DNA from: an uncultured Sutterella sp.
Lineage (GTDB): Bacteria > Pseudomonadota > Gammaproteobacteria > Burkholderiales > Burkholderiaceae_F
DNA: 7,159 nucleotides
Direction of reading: 5' to 3'
NCBI GenBank assembly: GCA_905206345.1
Contig: CAJLGW010000083.1
Span: forward strand, 1 to 7,159
Shown: one piece after another, positions 1 to 5,969 of the stretch
Position numbering within the stretch: the stretch's first letter is position 1
Layout of the letters: the number at the start of each line of letters is the position of its first letter
Notes under the pieces: generated by a model
Seen by the model: only the letters and a program-made list of their open reading frames with translations
Told to the model about the DNA's origin: nothing
Databases searched by the model: none
Translations under genes and position numbers: made by a program

Positions 1-54
1 CCGCACGTACGGTGTTGTGAGAGGCGGACGGGGCAACCCTACCGCCTACTCGAT
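1..54 (+). mobile_element. 3' end of a group II intron (domain V 3' strand and domain VI), partial
   Basis: The first bases, CCGCACGTACGGTGT, match the 3' strand of a bacterial group II intron domain V hairpin; its 5' strand, with the catalytic AGC, would lie just outside the window. A domain VI-like hairpin follows: AGGCGG (22-27) pairs with CCGCCT (42-47), and an inner GGG/CCC stem (30-32/37-39) is capped by a GCAA tetraloop. An unpaired A at 48 is the expected branch-point nucleotide, seven bases from the proposed 3' splice site. The intron would end in CTCGAT at 54, agreeing with the usual terminal A-pyrimidine. Only this tail is visible, so the reverse transcriptase/maturase and the intron's activity cannot be judged. 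The 3' exon is the control region of the AlbA_2 gene, not a coding sequence. Confidence 0.78.
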
Positions 55-72
55 TGATTGAATCTGACAAAA

Positions 73-103
73 ATCTAACAATCTAATTATTAGATTGTTA
101 GAT
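73..103. promoter_or_regulatory. Perfect 31-base palindrome, likely operator of the AlbA_2 gene
   Basis: ATCTAACAATCTAAT (73-87) and ATTAGATTGTTAGAT (89-103) are exact reverse complements around a single central T at 88. The arms consist of the heptamers ATCTAAC/ATCTAAT and their complements. It ends two bases before the extended -10 candidate at 105-113, so a protein bound here would be expected to block or modulate transcription of the gene starting at 147. It lacks a T-run and is AT-rich, so it does not look like a terminator. Autoregulation by the adjacent gene product is an inference. Confidence 0.7.
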
Positions 104-125
104 ATGCTATGATTTGTGTTAGATA
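91..125 (+). repeat. 35-base direct repeat, upstream copy
   Basis: This 35-base stretch recurs at 1494-1528 on the other side of the AlbA_2 gene. The first 15 and last 13 bases are identical between the copies, and a 7-base core (106-112 here, 1509-1515 there) differs. It contains GTTAGAT at 97-103 and 118-124; ATTAGAT also occurs at 89-95 and 130-136. The upstream copy includes the right arm of the palindrome and the extended -10 candidate. Confidence 0.75.
105..113 (+). promoter_or_regulatory. Extended -10 promoter candidate for the AlbA_2 gene
   Basis: TGCTATGAT fits an extended -10 element (TG, one base, then TATGAT, one mismatch from TATAAT). No convincing -35 hexamer lies 17 bases upstream, which is typical when a TG extension is present. 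Transcription would start near 120 and leave a short leader before the ATG at 147, with AGG (137-139) as a modest Shine-Dalgarno seven bases from the start. The element overlaps the direct repeat 91-125. Confidence 0.45.
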
Positions 126-146
126 AAAAATTAGATAGGTGTTTTT

Positions 147-1463
147 ATGATTCCAAAATATGAGTCTTTAACCGTAGAATTCAAAGAAAAATGGGATGAA
201 AAGAAAGACGGAGCCCCTATCAAAAAGACGATCGTAGCTTTTGCCAATACGGCAGGAGGAGACCTTTATATCGGTGTTAGTGATAGTGGGGAGATCGTTG
301 GTTTGGAATCTCCTGATCAGATTGAAGAAAAACTTGCGTCAACAGTTCGCGACACAATTTCCCCTTCGTTAGCAGGCTTTATATCAACAGAACGTATAAA
401 TATTGATGGTAAAAATATCGTAAAAGTTCATGTGGATAGAGGTTGGTCGCGTCCTTATTGTTTAGATCCCAGGACGGCTTCGGGTGTTTATGTGCGAATT
501 GGCAATACGAGTAGTCCTGCCTCTATTGATGATATTGCTCGTATGGTACGCGATAGTAATCCGATTCCGTATGAAGAGAGAATTTCGATTGAACAAAATT
601 TGACGTTTAACTATTTTTCGCGCTTTTGTGCTGAGCGTGGCCTTGAAATTGATCCAAAAATCAATTTAACTTTTGGATTATGGAACAATAAATTACAGGC
701 ATATACTAATTTGGCTTATATCTGTTCCGATCAAAGTGACACTGCGGTTGTAATGATTAATTTTGCGGACAATGACAAAATGGAAATCATTGATTCTGAT
801 CGTGTCGTAGGGTCTATTTTTAAGTTGTACGAAGAAGTTACGTCATTTGTCGCAAAATCAAACTATGCGTGGCTCGAAAAACCCAGTCAGCCCAATGCTG
901 AGCGAATCGATCATTATTTTGTTGATCCTCGTGTAATTCTTGAAGCAACGGTAAACATGCTTGCTCATAGGGATTATTCCAAAAAACCGGCGAATCTCGT
1001 CCACATCACGCCTGATTCTATTCAACTGACTTCTGTTGGTGGGTTGGTCGATGGTTTGAGCATTGAAGATATTGCAGAACGGATGGCCACTGAGTGTCGC
1101 AATAAAAAGTTGGCCATGCTATTTAATATGTTGAAACTGATGGAAAGTCGTGGAAGTGGTTTCCGCAGGATCCGCAATTCCTATAAAACTAAGTCGATAG
1201 AAGAATTACTTTCGGTTTCTGAGACATCGTTTACGATTACTCTTCCTCGCCAGTTAAGTAATACTTTCATCGAGCGCCAAGACTTTAAACAAATTTTGGA
1301 CTTTATTGGAACGCGTAAGGAAGTGACAAGAAGGTCAGTTCAAGATTATTTGCAGATGTCGCAGTCGACAACGGTTAATACTTTGCGAGAAATGGTCAAG
1401 GCTAACTTGCTAGAAGTGATTGGCAATGGTCCCGCAACCCGGTATCGAATTAAAAACTCTTAA
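147..1463 (+). CDS. AlbA_2/Schlafen-type putative transcriptional regulator with ATPase-like domain (COG2865-like)
   Basis: The 438-residue protein has the layout of the AlbA_2 (Schlafen AlbA_2) regulator group. The N-terminal nucleic-acid-binding domain (about 5-130) shows ES..VEFKEKW (6-16), FANTAGG then DLYIGV (32-44) and VYVRIGNTSSPAS (114-126). The central to C-terminal part has signatures of the HATPase_c_4-like domain: E266 to N270, HRDY (274-277), GGLVDGLS (298-305) and ESRGSGFRRI (333-342). Residues about 375-435 look like a winged helix. Such proteins are usually soluble and often annotated as transcriptional regulator or putative DNA-binding protein; some occur in accessory or defence loci. 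ATG 147 is chosen because it has an AGG seven bases upstream and sits just after the operator/promoter region. The gene stands alone, flanked by GTTAGAT-rich repeats and next to a group II intron end, suggesting an accessory cassette. Family assignment is firm; target and biological role are unknown. Confidence 0.85.
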   Translation: MIPKYESLTVEFKEKWDEKKDGAPIKKTIVAFANTAGGDLYIGVSDSGEIVGLESPDQIEEKLASTVRDTISPSLAGFISTERINIDGKNIVKVHVDRGWSRPYCLDPRTASGVYVRIGNTSSPASIDDIARMVRDSNPIPYEERISIEQNLTFNYFSRFCAERGLEIDPKINLTFGLWNNKLQAYTNLAYICSDQSDTAVVMINFADNDKMEIIDSDRVVGSIFKLYEEVTSFVAKSNYAWLEKPSQPNAERIDHYFVDPRVILEATVNMLAHRDYSKKPANLVHITPDSIQLTSVGGLVDGLSIEDIAERMATECRNKKLAMLFNMLKLMESRGSGFRRIRNSYKTKSIEELLSVSETSFTITLPRQLSNTFIERQDFKQILDFIGTRKEVTRRSVQDYLQMSQSTTVNTLREMVKANLLEVIGNGPATRYRIKNS

Positions 1464-1475
1464 TCAGGATCAGGT

Positions 1476-1540
1476 ATCTAACAATCGAATTGTTAGATTG
1501 TTAGATATCGACTATTTTGTGTTAGATATTTGTGTTAGAT
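1476..1540. repeat. GTTAGAT-rich repeat cluster after the AlbA_2 gene (downstream copy)
   Basis: ATCTAACAAT (1476-1485) and ATTGTTAGAT (1489-1498) form an inverted repeat with a 3-base spacer, an imperfect counterpart of the palindrome at 73-103. The 35-base direct repeat (1494-1528) overlaps it. GTTAGAT occurs at 1492-1498, 1500-1506, 1521-1527 and 1534-1540, all in the same orientation. No T-run follows, so this is not an obvious terminator. It lies between the AlbA_2 stop codon and the 3' end of the AEC pseudogene, so the gene is bracketed by matching binding-site-like clusters. Confidence 0.75.
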
Positions 1541-1558
1541 AGAATTTTCTATTGAATA

Positions 1559-1990
1559 TTAAACACCTACACCCATCAGAGTCAGTGTTATGGGAATCGC
1601 AACAGCAGAGAGTAACGTCGAAACAAAGATGGCGTTACTCGCCGCTCCCTCTTCACTTCTAAAATCGGTTGCCATCATGTAGATGTTAATTGCTACAGGA
1701 AGAGCCGCTGTTAAAGTGACTGCGTAGGTTTCAATGTCTGGCAAATCAATAGCGCGAGCTAAAAGGAAAACCAATAAAGGTTGAACCACAATCTTTAAAG
1801 CGGAAATGCCTCAACCTTTCGGTAAGCCTGCTGAGAATTTGTGTTGAGCCAAACCCATACCGACCACAATTAACGCTACAGGTGTCGTGGCATGGGCAAC
1901 AAGACTGACGGATTGATCAAGAAATTGAGGAAGTTTGAGTCCCGTGAAGCTAAAGGCGCTACCCAACAAAATTGCAAAAACGATCGGGTT
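1559..1990 (-). pseudogene. Truncated AEC-family permease pseudogene (duplicate of the C-terminal part of the gene at 5970-6914)
   Basis: Bases 1561-1990 align without gaps to 5972-6401; I count 22 mismatches by eye, about 95% identity. The segment encodes the equivalent of residues 172-314 of the intact permease, ending in the same GVGV tail, with a TAA stop instead of TGA. Codon 231, TTA (Leu) in the intact gene, is TGA here (+ strand 1811-1813). The first ~171 codons, with the N-terminal membrane segments, are missing, and homology stops abruptly at 1990. Most differences are synonymous; outside the stop I see only conservative changes (I/V, T/S, L/I, S/A). The copy therefore probably diverged while functional and was broken later. 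The 76-codon open frame left at 1559-1789 is unlikely to be expressed as a useful protein. Confidence 0.9.
1561..1990 (-). repeat. 430-base direct repeat, left copy (partner 5972-6401)
   Basis: The 430 bases match 5972-6401 in the same orientation with no gaps and about 22 mismatches by eye. The first 60 bases, the permease C-terminus, are identical. The pair brackets the DcuC-M20-GntR module and the TnpB remnant. Confidence 0.92.
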
Positions 1991-2115
1991 GAAATATCCT
2001 TTCAGTTATCGGAATGCTTCCATATCGATATTCATAAATTCGCACTTCACGTTTTTGGTTATGAAGTCAATGCTAACGACCAATGATGGTGTATAGGCTT
2101 ACATAAACCATATAC
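1991..2115. other. Unassigned segment between the AEC pseudogene breakpoint and the operon terminator
   Basis: Homology to the AEC gene ends at 1990 and nothing in this stretch resembles the rest of the window. Both strands have short open frames running through it, but no start with a ribosome binding site, no domain motif and no RNA gene was recognised. It may be residue from whatever rearrangement truncated the AEC copy. The + strand open frame 1892-2086 is mostly antisense to the pseudogene and is not called. Confidence 0.4.
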
Positions 2116-2153
2116 AAAAAAGCTCACAAAAGTTCTTGGAACCTCTGTGAGCT
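2115..2153 (-). terminator. Rho-independent terminator of the M20-dcuC operon
   Basis: Read on the - strand, AGCTCACA (2153-2146) pairs with TGTGAGCT (2128-2121), followed at once by a run of Ts (2121-2116). A smaller inner stem GTTC/GAAC (2132-2135/2139-2142) closes a 3-base loop. It sits 17 bases beyond the stop codon of the DcuC-type gene, in the orientation expected to end that transcript. Confidence 0.85.
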
Positions 2154-2170
2154 GATGAGCTCTAAAGTCT

Positions 2171-3550
2171 CTAGGCTAAGATACTAGACATGATAAAAAT
2201 ACAGACAAAGGCCGTTAACATCGGTATTGCTGTACGACGCACGATTTCAAATGGAGAAATATTCGCTAGACCTGAAATTGCAATCACGCAGCCTGAAATC
2301 GGACTCATGGAACGAATACAACCGGAAGACAATTGCATACCCGTTAACATCCATTGAGCATTACCACCGACCGCTTGGCAGATTCCCGGAATCATTGGAG
2401 CAAAGCTAAAGAAAGCTGCATTGCCCGAACCCATTACAAACGTCGATAAACCAATGATGGCAAACATAACGGCATAAACAACGAGATAACCACCACCAAA
2501 ATTGCTAGCGGCATCAATGAGAGTGGCAATACCGCCAGATCGTGTAAGACCTGCTGCAAACATTTCGGCGCAGACAATCAACACAACAGTGGAGCTGAAA
2601 ATCTTACCCATACCTTCGAAGAAGACTTTGATGTTTGCAAATGACTCTTTTAAATTTCTCCGATTAATACAGTCGACAACAAAGGTGATAATCATAGAAG
2701 CCATCACAGCGGTGATGATGTCCAATTTAATGCCTTCGTAGACTAAAGGAGAGAAGATAAATAGAAATGCTAACGGCACTAGTGGGAAGATAGCGTAGTA
2801 AGCAGGGGCCTTTTCGCTTTTATCAGCTTCTGACAAATCCTTTGCTACGAAGTCTGCTGCAGTGATGTGACCACTAGCTAAATCCTTTTTATCAAAGTAG
2901 CGTTGAACAAAGTAATGAACGATACAGATAATGACCATTACAACCGGTGCAATGACCAATTGATAGTCAACAAAAATATTCATCACATGAATACCAGTAA
3001 GCTTAGTTGACATCAAGTTATTTGCCCCCAAAGGACTCAAACCAAATGCGCCAGTCATTGCAACAGAAGCACATGCGGATTGACGACTAACCCCGGCACT
3101 TAACATCAATGGATAGACGGTGACCATCATCAAAATAGCCAAACCGACGGCTGAACCCAGCACAACATTTAAGCATTGGCCAACCACACAACCTAACACC
3201 ATAATGATGTATGGCGAATTAATTAATGACATTGGTTTTGTGCAAACATGAACCAAAGCACTCGTTGCTCCGATCTTACTCATGTAATAACCGAAACCAC
3301 CGATAATCATGATGTTCATACCAAGACCACCGGTTCGAGAAGTCAGCAAATTGCTAAAGATCCCCAAAATATCGAAACCCAAGAAACCTGTTGCTTTCTT
3401 TCCTGTGGCAACCGGGTCCCCCGTAACCAATGCAACGATTAGAACAGTCACTAAGCCAACAACGAATAATGACCAAGCTGGATAGAATTTTTTAACAATC
3501 AGTACACAAATAACAATGACTGAAAGTAGAACAAGTAGTACGCCAAACAT
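2171..3550 (-). CDS. DcuC-family C4-dicarboxylate-type transporter
   Basis: The 459-residue integral membrane protein is close in length to Escherichia coli DcuC (461) and resembles it throughout. Conserved-looking stretches are SRTGGLGMNIMIIGGFGYYM (71-90), INSPY (110-114), FVMGSGNAAFFSF (371-383), SPISG (416-420) and the tail NISPFEIVRRTAIP (430-443). Hydrophobic segments run along the whole chain, with a charged cytoplasmic-type loop around 217-248. Family members carry C4-dicarboxylates (fumarate/succinate exchange, succinate efflux) across the inner membrane in anaerobic metabolism. ATG 3550 has a strong AGGAGG (3560-3555) four bases upstream. The gene is second in a two-gene operon, 24 bases after the M20 peptidase gene, and is followed by an intrinsic terminator. 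The peptidase partner makes an N-acyl amino acid or acidic dipeptide an alternative substrate. Family assignment is strong; substrate is inferred, so I do not assign dcuC outright. Confidence 0.88.
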   Translation of the reverse strand: MFGVLLVLLSVIVICVLIVKKFYPAWSLFVVGLVTVLIVALVTGDPVATGKKATGFLGFDILGIFSNLLTSRTGGLGMNIMIIGGFGYYMSKIGATSALVHVCTKPMSLINSPYIIMVLGCVVGQCLNVVLGSAVGLAILMMVTVYPLMLSAGVSRQSACASVAMTGAFGLSPLGANNLMSTKLTGIHVMNIFVDYQLVIAPVVMVIICIVHYFVQRYFDKKDLASGHITAADFVAKDLSEADKSEKAPAYYAIFPLVPLAFLFIFSPLVYEGIKLDIITAVMASMIITFVVDCINRRNLKESFANIKVFFEGMGKIFSSTVVLIVCAEMFAAGLTRSGGIATLIDAASNFGGGYLVVYAVMFAIIGLSTFVMGSGNAAFFSFAPMIPGICQAVGGNAQWMLTGMQLSSGCIRSMSPISGCVIAISGLANISPFEIVRRTAIPMLTAFVCIFIMSSILA

Positions 3551-3574
3551 ACAACCTCCTGTTTAGCTTTATTA

Positions 3575-4843
3575 CTAATGCTTAACAGATTGATTTAATA
3601 TCGGTTTAAAACCATCTGTACCCACTAACGCAACTGCGGTTAATATCAAAAGCTGTGGTCCCTGATGAATATTGACCTTATCGAAATATTCATTAACGGT
3701 ATGGCACTTATCTTGGAATCCCCCTGATGACAAGCAGGTAGCCGGTAAGCCAAGCCCTAAAGCAGCATTTGCATCTGTTGAAGATAAGCCGTAATTGGTG
3801 AGCTCTAAACCCAATGCTTTTAACGCAGAACGTGATGCCTGCAATACTGGACAGTTTTCTGGTCTAAGTCCTGCGGGTCGATCACCAATGGGAGTTTTAA
3901 TTAACTTCACCTGATAGTCTGGATTCGTAATATTCCACAGTTCATTTTCCTCTTTGACCCCATCTTCAAAGCATTGAATAATCTGCTTTTCCAAGTTAGA
4001 AAGAAGTTGAGGATCAAGGCTTCGCATATCCACTTCGACTTCACAACTTGGTGCAACGGTATTCACACTTGTTCCACCCTTGATAGTTCCTAATGTATAA
4101 GTTGTTCTTGGGTTTTCGATTGTCTTGATATGAGCGACTTTAGCGCCTGCTAGACACATTGCATGAATAGCGCTCCCAACGACTCCAAACTCACTGTAAG
4201 AATGACCGCCGGGTCCAACAATCGTCATTCGATAACGACGAGACCCAACCGCACCACGCAGTATGCGACCAATATCTGTGTTATCAATAGCGATAAAACC
4301 ATCTATTTGATGATGAGCCACGAAATGTTTCGCACCTCGGATATCTCCTAGTCCTTCTTCTCCTACTGTTGCAACGAAATAGAGATCACCTTCTGTTTCA
4401 ACATTAGCTTCATTCAAAGAACGAATTACTTGTAAAAATGCACGAAGACCTGAACAGTTATCTCCAATGCCTGGTGCATAATAGCGATGACCCTCTTGGC
4501 GCACAGTAACATCGGTTCCGGCAGGAAAAACCGTATCCATATGAGCCCCAATTGCAAGAACAGGACCTTGTCCCTTACCTGCTCTAAAGCCAATGACATT
4601 ACCAATTTCGTCAATCTGAACATCCTTCAGACCGTATGCCTTCATGCGTTTGAGCATCTCCTGAGCACGGACCTGCTCCTCAAACGTCGGAGCCGGTATT
4701 TCGCAGATATCAACCTGCTCTTGCATACTAAATTCCGTTTCATCGACTGCAATTTGTAATGCTTTAGCGACAGTAGGAGATTGCATCAAAGCTTCTACTT
4801 GCGCATATATTGATGAATTAAGGGGTGGAATATGATTTGACAT
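3575..4843 (-). CDS. M20-family zinc metallopeptidase/deacylase
   Basis: The 422-residue product has the complete M20 catalytic set: H101 and D103 in GAHMDTV, bridging D128 in GIGDNCSG, general base E162 and ligand E163 in VGEEGLGD, probable ligand D187 in AIDN, and H381 in KCHTVNE. The lid/dimerisation domain spans about 200-320 and contains PGGHS (H214). No signal peptide is seen, so it should act in the cytoplasm. Relatives include peptidase T-like aminopeptidases, dipeptidases and N-acyl amino acid deacylases; motifs alone do not choose between them. I start at ATG 4843 rather than the longer GTG at 4864, because AGGAGA lies six bases before this ATG and would fall inside the longer frame. 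It is the first gene of the operon with the DcuC-type transporter and is divergent from the GntR regulator gene, implying hydrolysis of the imported compound. Confidence 0.9.
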   Translation of the reverse strand: MSNHIPPLNSSIYAQVEALMQSPTVAKALQIAVDETEFSMQEQVDICEIPAPTFEEQVRAQEMLKRMKAYGLKDVQIDEIGNVIGFRAGKGQGPVLAIGAHMDTVFPAGTDVTVRQEGHRYYAPGIGDNCSGLRAFLQVIRSLNEANVETEGDLYFVATVGEEGLGDIRGAKHFVAHHQIDGFIAIDNTDIGRILRGAVGSRRYRMTIVGPGGHSYSEFGVVGSAIHAMCLAGAKVAHIKTIENPRTTYTLGTIKGGTSVNTVAPSCEVEVDMRSLDPQLLSNLEKQIIQCFEDGVKEENELWNITNPDYQVKLIKTPIGDRPAGLRPENCPVLQASRSALKALGLELTNYGLSSTDANAALGLGLPATCLSSGGFQDKCHTVNEYFDKVNIHQGPQLLILTAVALVGTDGFKPILNQSVKH

Positions 4844-4849
4844 AGTGTT

Positions 4850-4855
4850 TCTCCT
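4850..4855 (-). promoter_or_regulatory. Ribosome binding site fixing the M20 peptidase start
   Basis: On the - strand AGGAGA lies six bases before ATG 4843. It would be inside the coding frame if the in-frame GTG at 4864 were used, so it favours the shorter 422-residue protein. Confidence 0.75.
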
Positions 4856-4877
4856 AAAAATCACTCCTGCATTTTAG

Positions 4878-4937
4878 GTATATGATGTAACGAATTAAAT
4901 AACAGTGCTCTATCATCAATCATGTATATGATTTAAC
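4878..4937. promoter_or_regulatory. Repeated 14-base box in the divergent control region, candidate GntR operators
   Basis: GTATATGATGTAAC (4878-4891) and GTATATGATTTAAC (4924-4937) differ at one position and lie 46 bases apart, start to start, in the 110-base gap between the M20 and GntR genes. One box is near each gene's start, the arrangement expected if the GntR protein controls both its own gene and the operon. TAAAAT (- strand, 4876-4871) is a possible -10 for the operon, without a clear -35. GAGG (4941-4944) is the probable Shine-Dalgarno of the GntR gene. Binding by GntR is inferred. Confidence 0.55.
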
Positions 4938-4953
4938 CTTGAGGCAGTGATAT

Positions 4954-5712
4954 ATGGAGAAGATTCCTCGCATTTCTAGAAGCCCTCTTTATATGCAGGT
5001 TAGACAAATTCTTTTGTCTCAAATTCAATCTGGGGATTGGCGGCCAGGCCAGCAAATTCCTACTGAACCAGTTCTCGCCTCACAATTTGATGTATCCATT
5101 GGGACCATTAGAAAAGCCATTGACTCACTTGTTAATGACGGATTGATTTTGAAAAAAGAAGGGATCGGAACCTTTGTGAAAACGTATAAAGGTGGTGGTT
5201 ATTGGAATGCCTTTCACATTTTCCGAGATCTAGAGGGACGAGTTAGAGGTACTAAAAGCAATTTGCTTCTTTTTGAAAATACGACCGCACCTGAATTTAT
5301 TACCCGTTCACTGATGGTTGATAAAGATTGCGAGTTTATCCATATCATTCGCCACTGGTTTCATACTTACAACAATGCTGAAGAGCTTGTTTCTATTGAT
5401 GAAAGTTTCTTAATTGCAAAAGAATTTAAAGGCTTAACATATCAACGCTTTTTAGACTCTTTTGATAAGAAAGACTCCTTCTACCAATTCTTTGATCGAG
5501 AGTTTGGCGTAGTTATCGTTAATCAACGGTGCACGACTTGCTATGAAAAGGTTTCGGCAGAAATCGCTTCTATCATACAAGTTCCCAGTGGGTTTGAGAC
5601 TTTAAGAACAGATCGTATTTCCTACACTTTTGGTCATAAACCTGTCGAGTATCGAATTAATCGTGGGCAAGTTAACTACACAAAGATTTATTTTGATTTA
5701 AGTAATGCCTAA
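4954..5712 (+). CDS. GntR-family regulator, HutC/UTRA subfamily
   Basis: The 252-residue protein has a GntR winged helix at about 11-76: PLYMQVRQIL, a turn at GDWRPGQQIPTE (27-38), the recognition helix region SQFDVSIGTIRKAIDSLVNDG (43-63) and the wing ending GIGTFV (70-75). The rest (about 85-248) matches the size and pattern of a UTRA ligand-binding domain, including the late EYRINRGQVNY segment. Length is typical of HutC/FarR members, which bind small metabolites and usually repress neighbouring genes until the ligand appears. ATG 4954 has GAGG nine bases upstream. It is divergent from the M20-DcuC operon and shares its control region, so it is the likely local regulator, with the transported compound or its hydrolysis product as a plausible ligand. 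Whether it represses or activates cannot be told from sequence. Confidence 0.88.
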   Translation: MEKIPRISRSPLYMQVRQILLSQIQSGDWRPGQQIPTEPVLASQFDVSIGTIRKAIDSLVNDGLILKKEGIGTFVKTYKGGGYWNAFHIFRDLEGRVRGTKSNLLLFENTTAPEFITRSLMVDKDCEFIHIIRHWFHTYNNAEELVSIDESFLIAKEFKGLTYQRFLDSFDKKDSFYQFFDREFGVVIVNQRCTTCYEKVSAEIASIIQVPSGFETLRTDRISYTFGHKPVEYRINRGQVNYTKIYFDLSNA

Positions 5713-5931
5713 CCCGTATTAACTCAGCATTTATCGCTTTCAACAAGAGTGTGGACGTGTTCTGTTTGTGGTGTTGTTCACGATCGTGATTGTAATGCTG
5801 CAATTAACATTTGAAAGCAAGGATTAATGAAATTAAAGGCCGAAGCGCTATCCGTCTCTGCTTGCGGAGGCCATGTCAGACATTGCGAAAGCAGTGCATT
5901 GGCCGCAGAAGCAAGAAGCCATCGTCTATGA
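5713..5931 (+). pseudogene. C-terminal remnant of an IS200/IS605-family TnpB gene
   Basis: In the frame running on from the GntR stop codon, 5746-5811 reads RVWTCSVCGVVHDRDCNAAI followed by NI. This is the second CxxC of the TnpB zinc ribbon and the conserved DRDxNAA segment carrying the last RuvC-type acidic residue. A TGA (5812-5814) follows where relatives often have a basic residue, after which the frame continues KQGLMKL..ALSVSACGGHVR to a stop at 5929-5931, like the usual TnpB tail. The first zinc-ribbon CxxC, the RuvC core and the N-terminus are absent, so this is a dead fragment of roughly 70 codons. The recognisable remnant starts near 5740 and its left limit may be the GntR stop. 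It is squeezed between the GntR gene and the AEC gene. The tail overlaps a stem-loop that could be a relic of the guide RNA (omega RNA) scaffold. Confidence 0.85.
5863..5907 (+). other. Extended stem-loop in the TnpB tail, possible omega-RNA scaffold relic
   Basis: TGCGG (5863-5867) pairs with CCGCA (5903-5907) and CCA (5871-5873) with TGG (5900-5902) across a 3-base bulge. An inner six-pair stem, CATTGC (5881-5886) with GCAGTG (5891-5896) including one T-G pair, is capped by a GAAA tetraloop. TnpB guide RNAs are made from the 3' end of tnpB and the element's right end, so the position fits. With most of tnpB lost, any function is doubtful, and the stem could be chance within a GC-richer stretch. 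Confidence 0.3.
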
Positions 5932-5969
5932 CGAAGGAATAGCGACATTGTTAGATTTAGTGTTGAGAA

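Noticed and set aside
73..136. CRISPR-like array from repeated TTAGAT units
   Set aside because: The repeats are 7-mers with irregular short spacing in both orientations and no unique spacers of regular length; operator clusters explain them better.
1476..1498. Intrinsic terminator after the AlbA_2 gene
   Set aside because: The inverted repeat is AT-rich and not followed by a T-run; its sequence matches the upstream operator-like palindrome.
1892..2086. 64-codon + strand open frame
   Set aside because: Its first half is antisense to the AEC pseudogene and mirrors the permease codons; no ribosome binding site or domain was seen.
2227..2741. + strand open frames of 60 and 79 codons inside the DcuC-type gene
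   Set aside because: They are antisense to a full-length, well-supported membrane transporter gene and show no motifs of their own.
4426..4759. Overlapping open frames of 65 (-) and 90 (+) codons within the M20 gene
   Set aside because: Both lie wholly inside the peptidase coding region, which carries all catalytic motifs in another frame.
4844..4864. Longer GTG start for the M20 peptidase
   Set aside because: The extra seven codons contain the AGGAGA ribosome binding site for ATG 4843, and M20 proteins do not need this extension.
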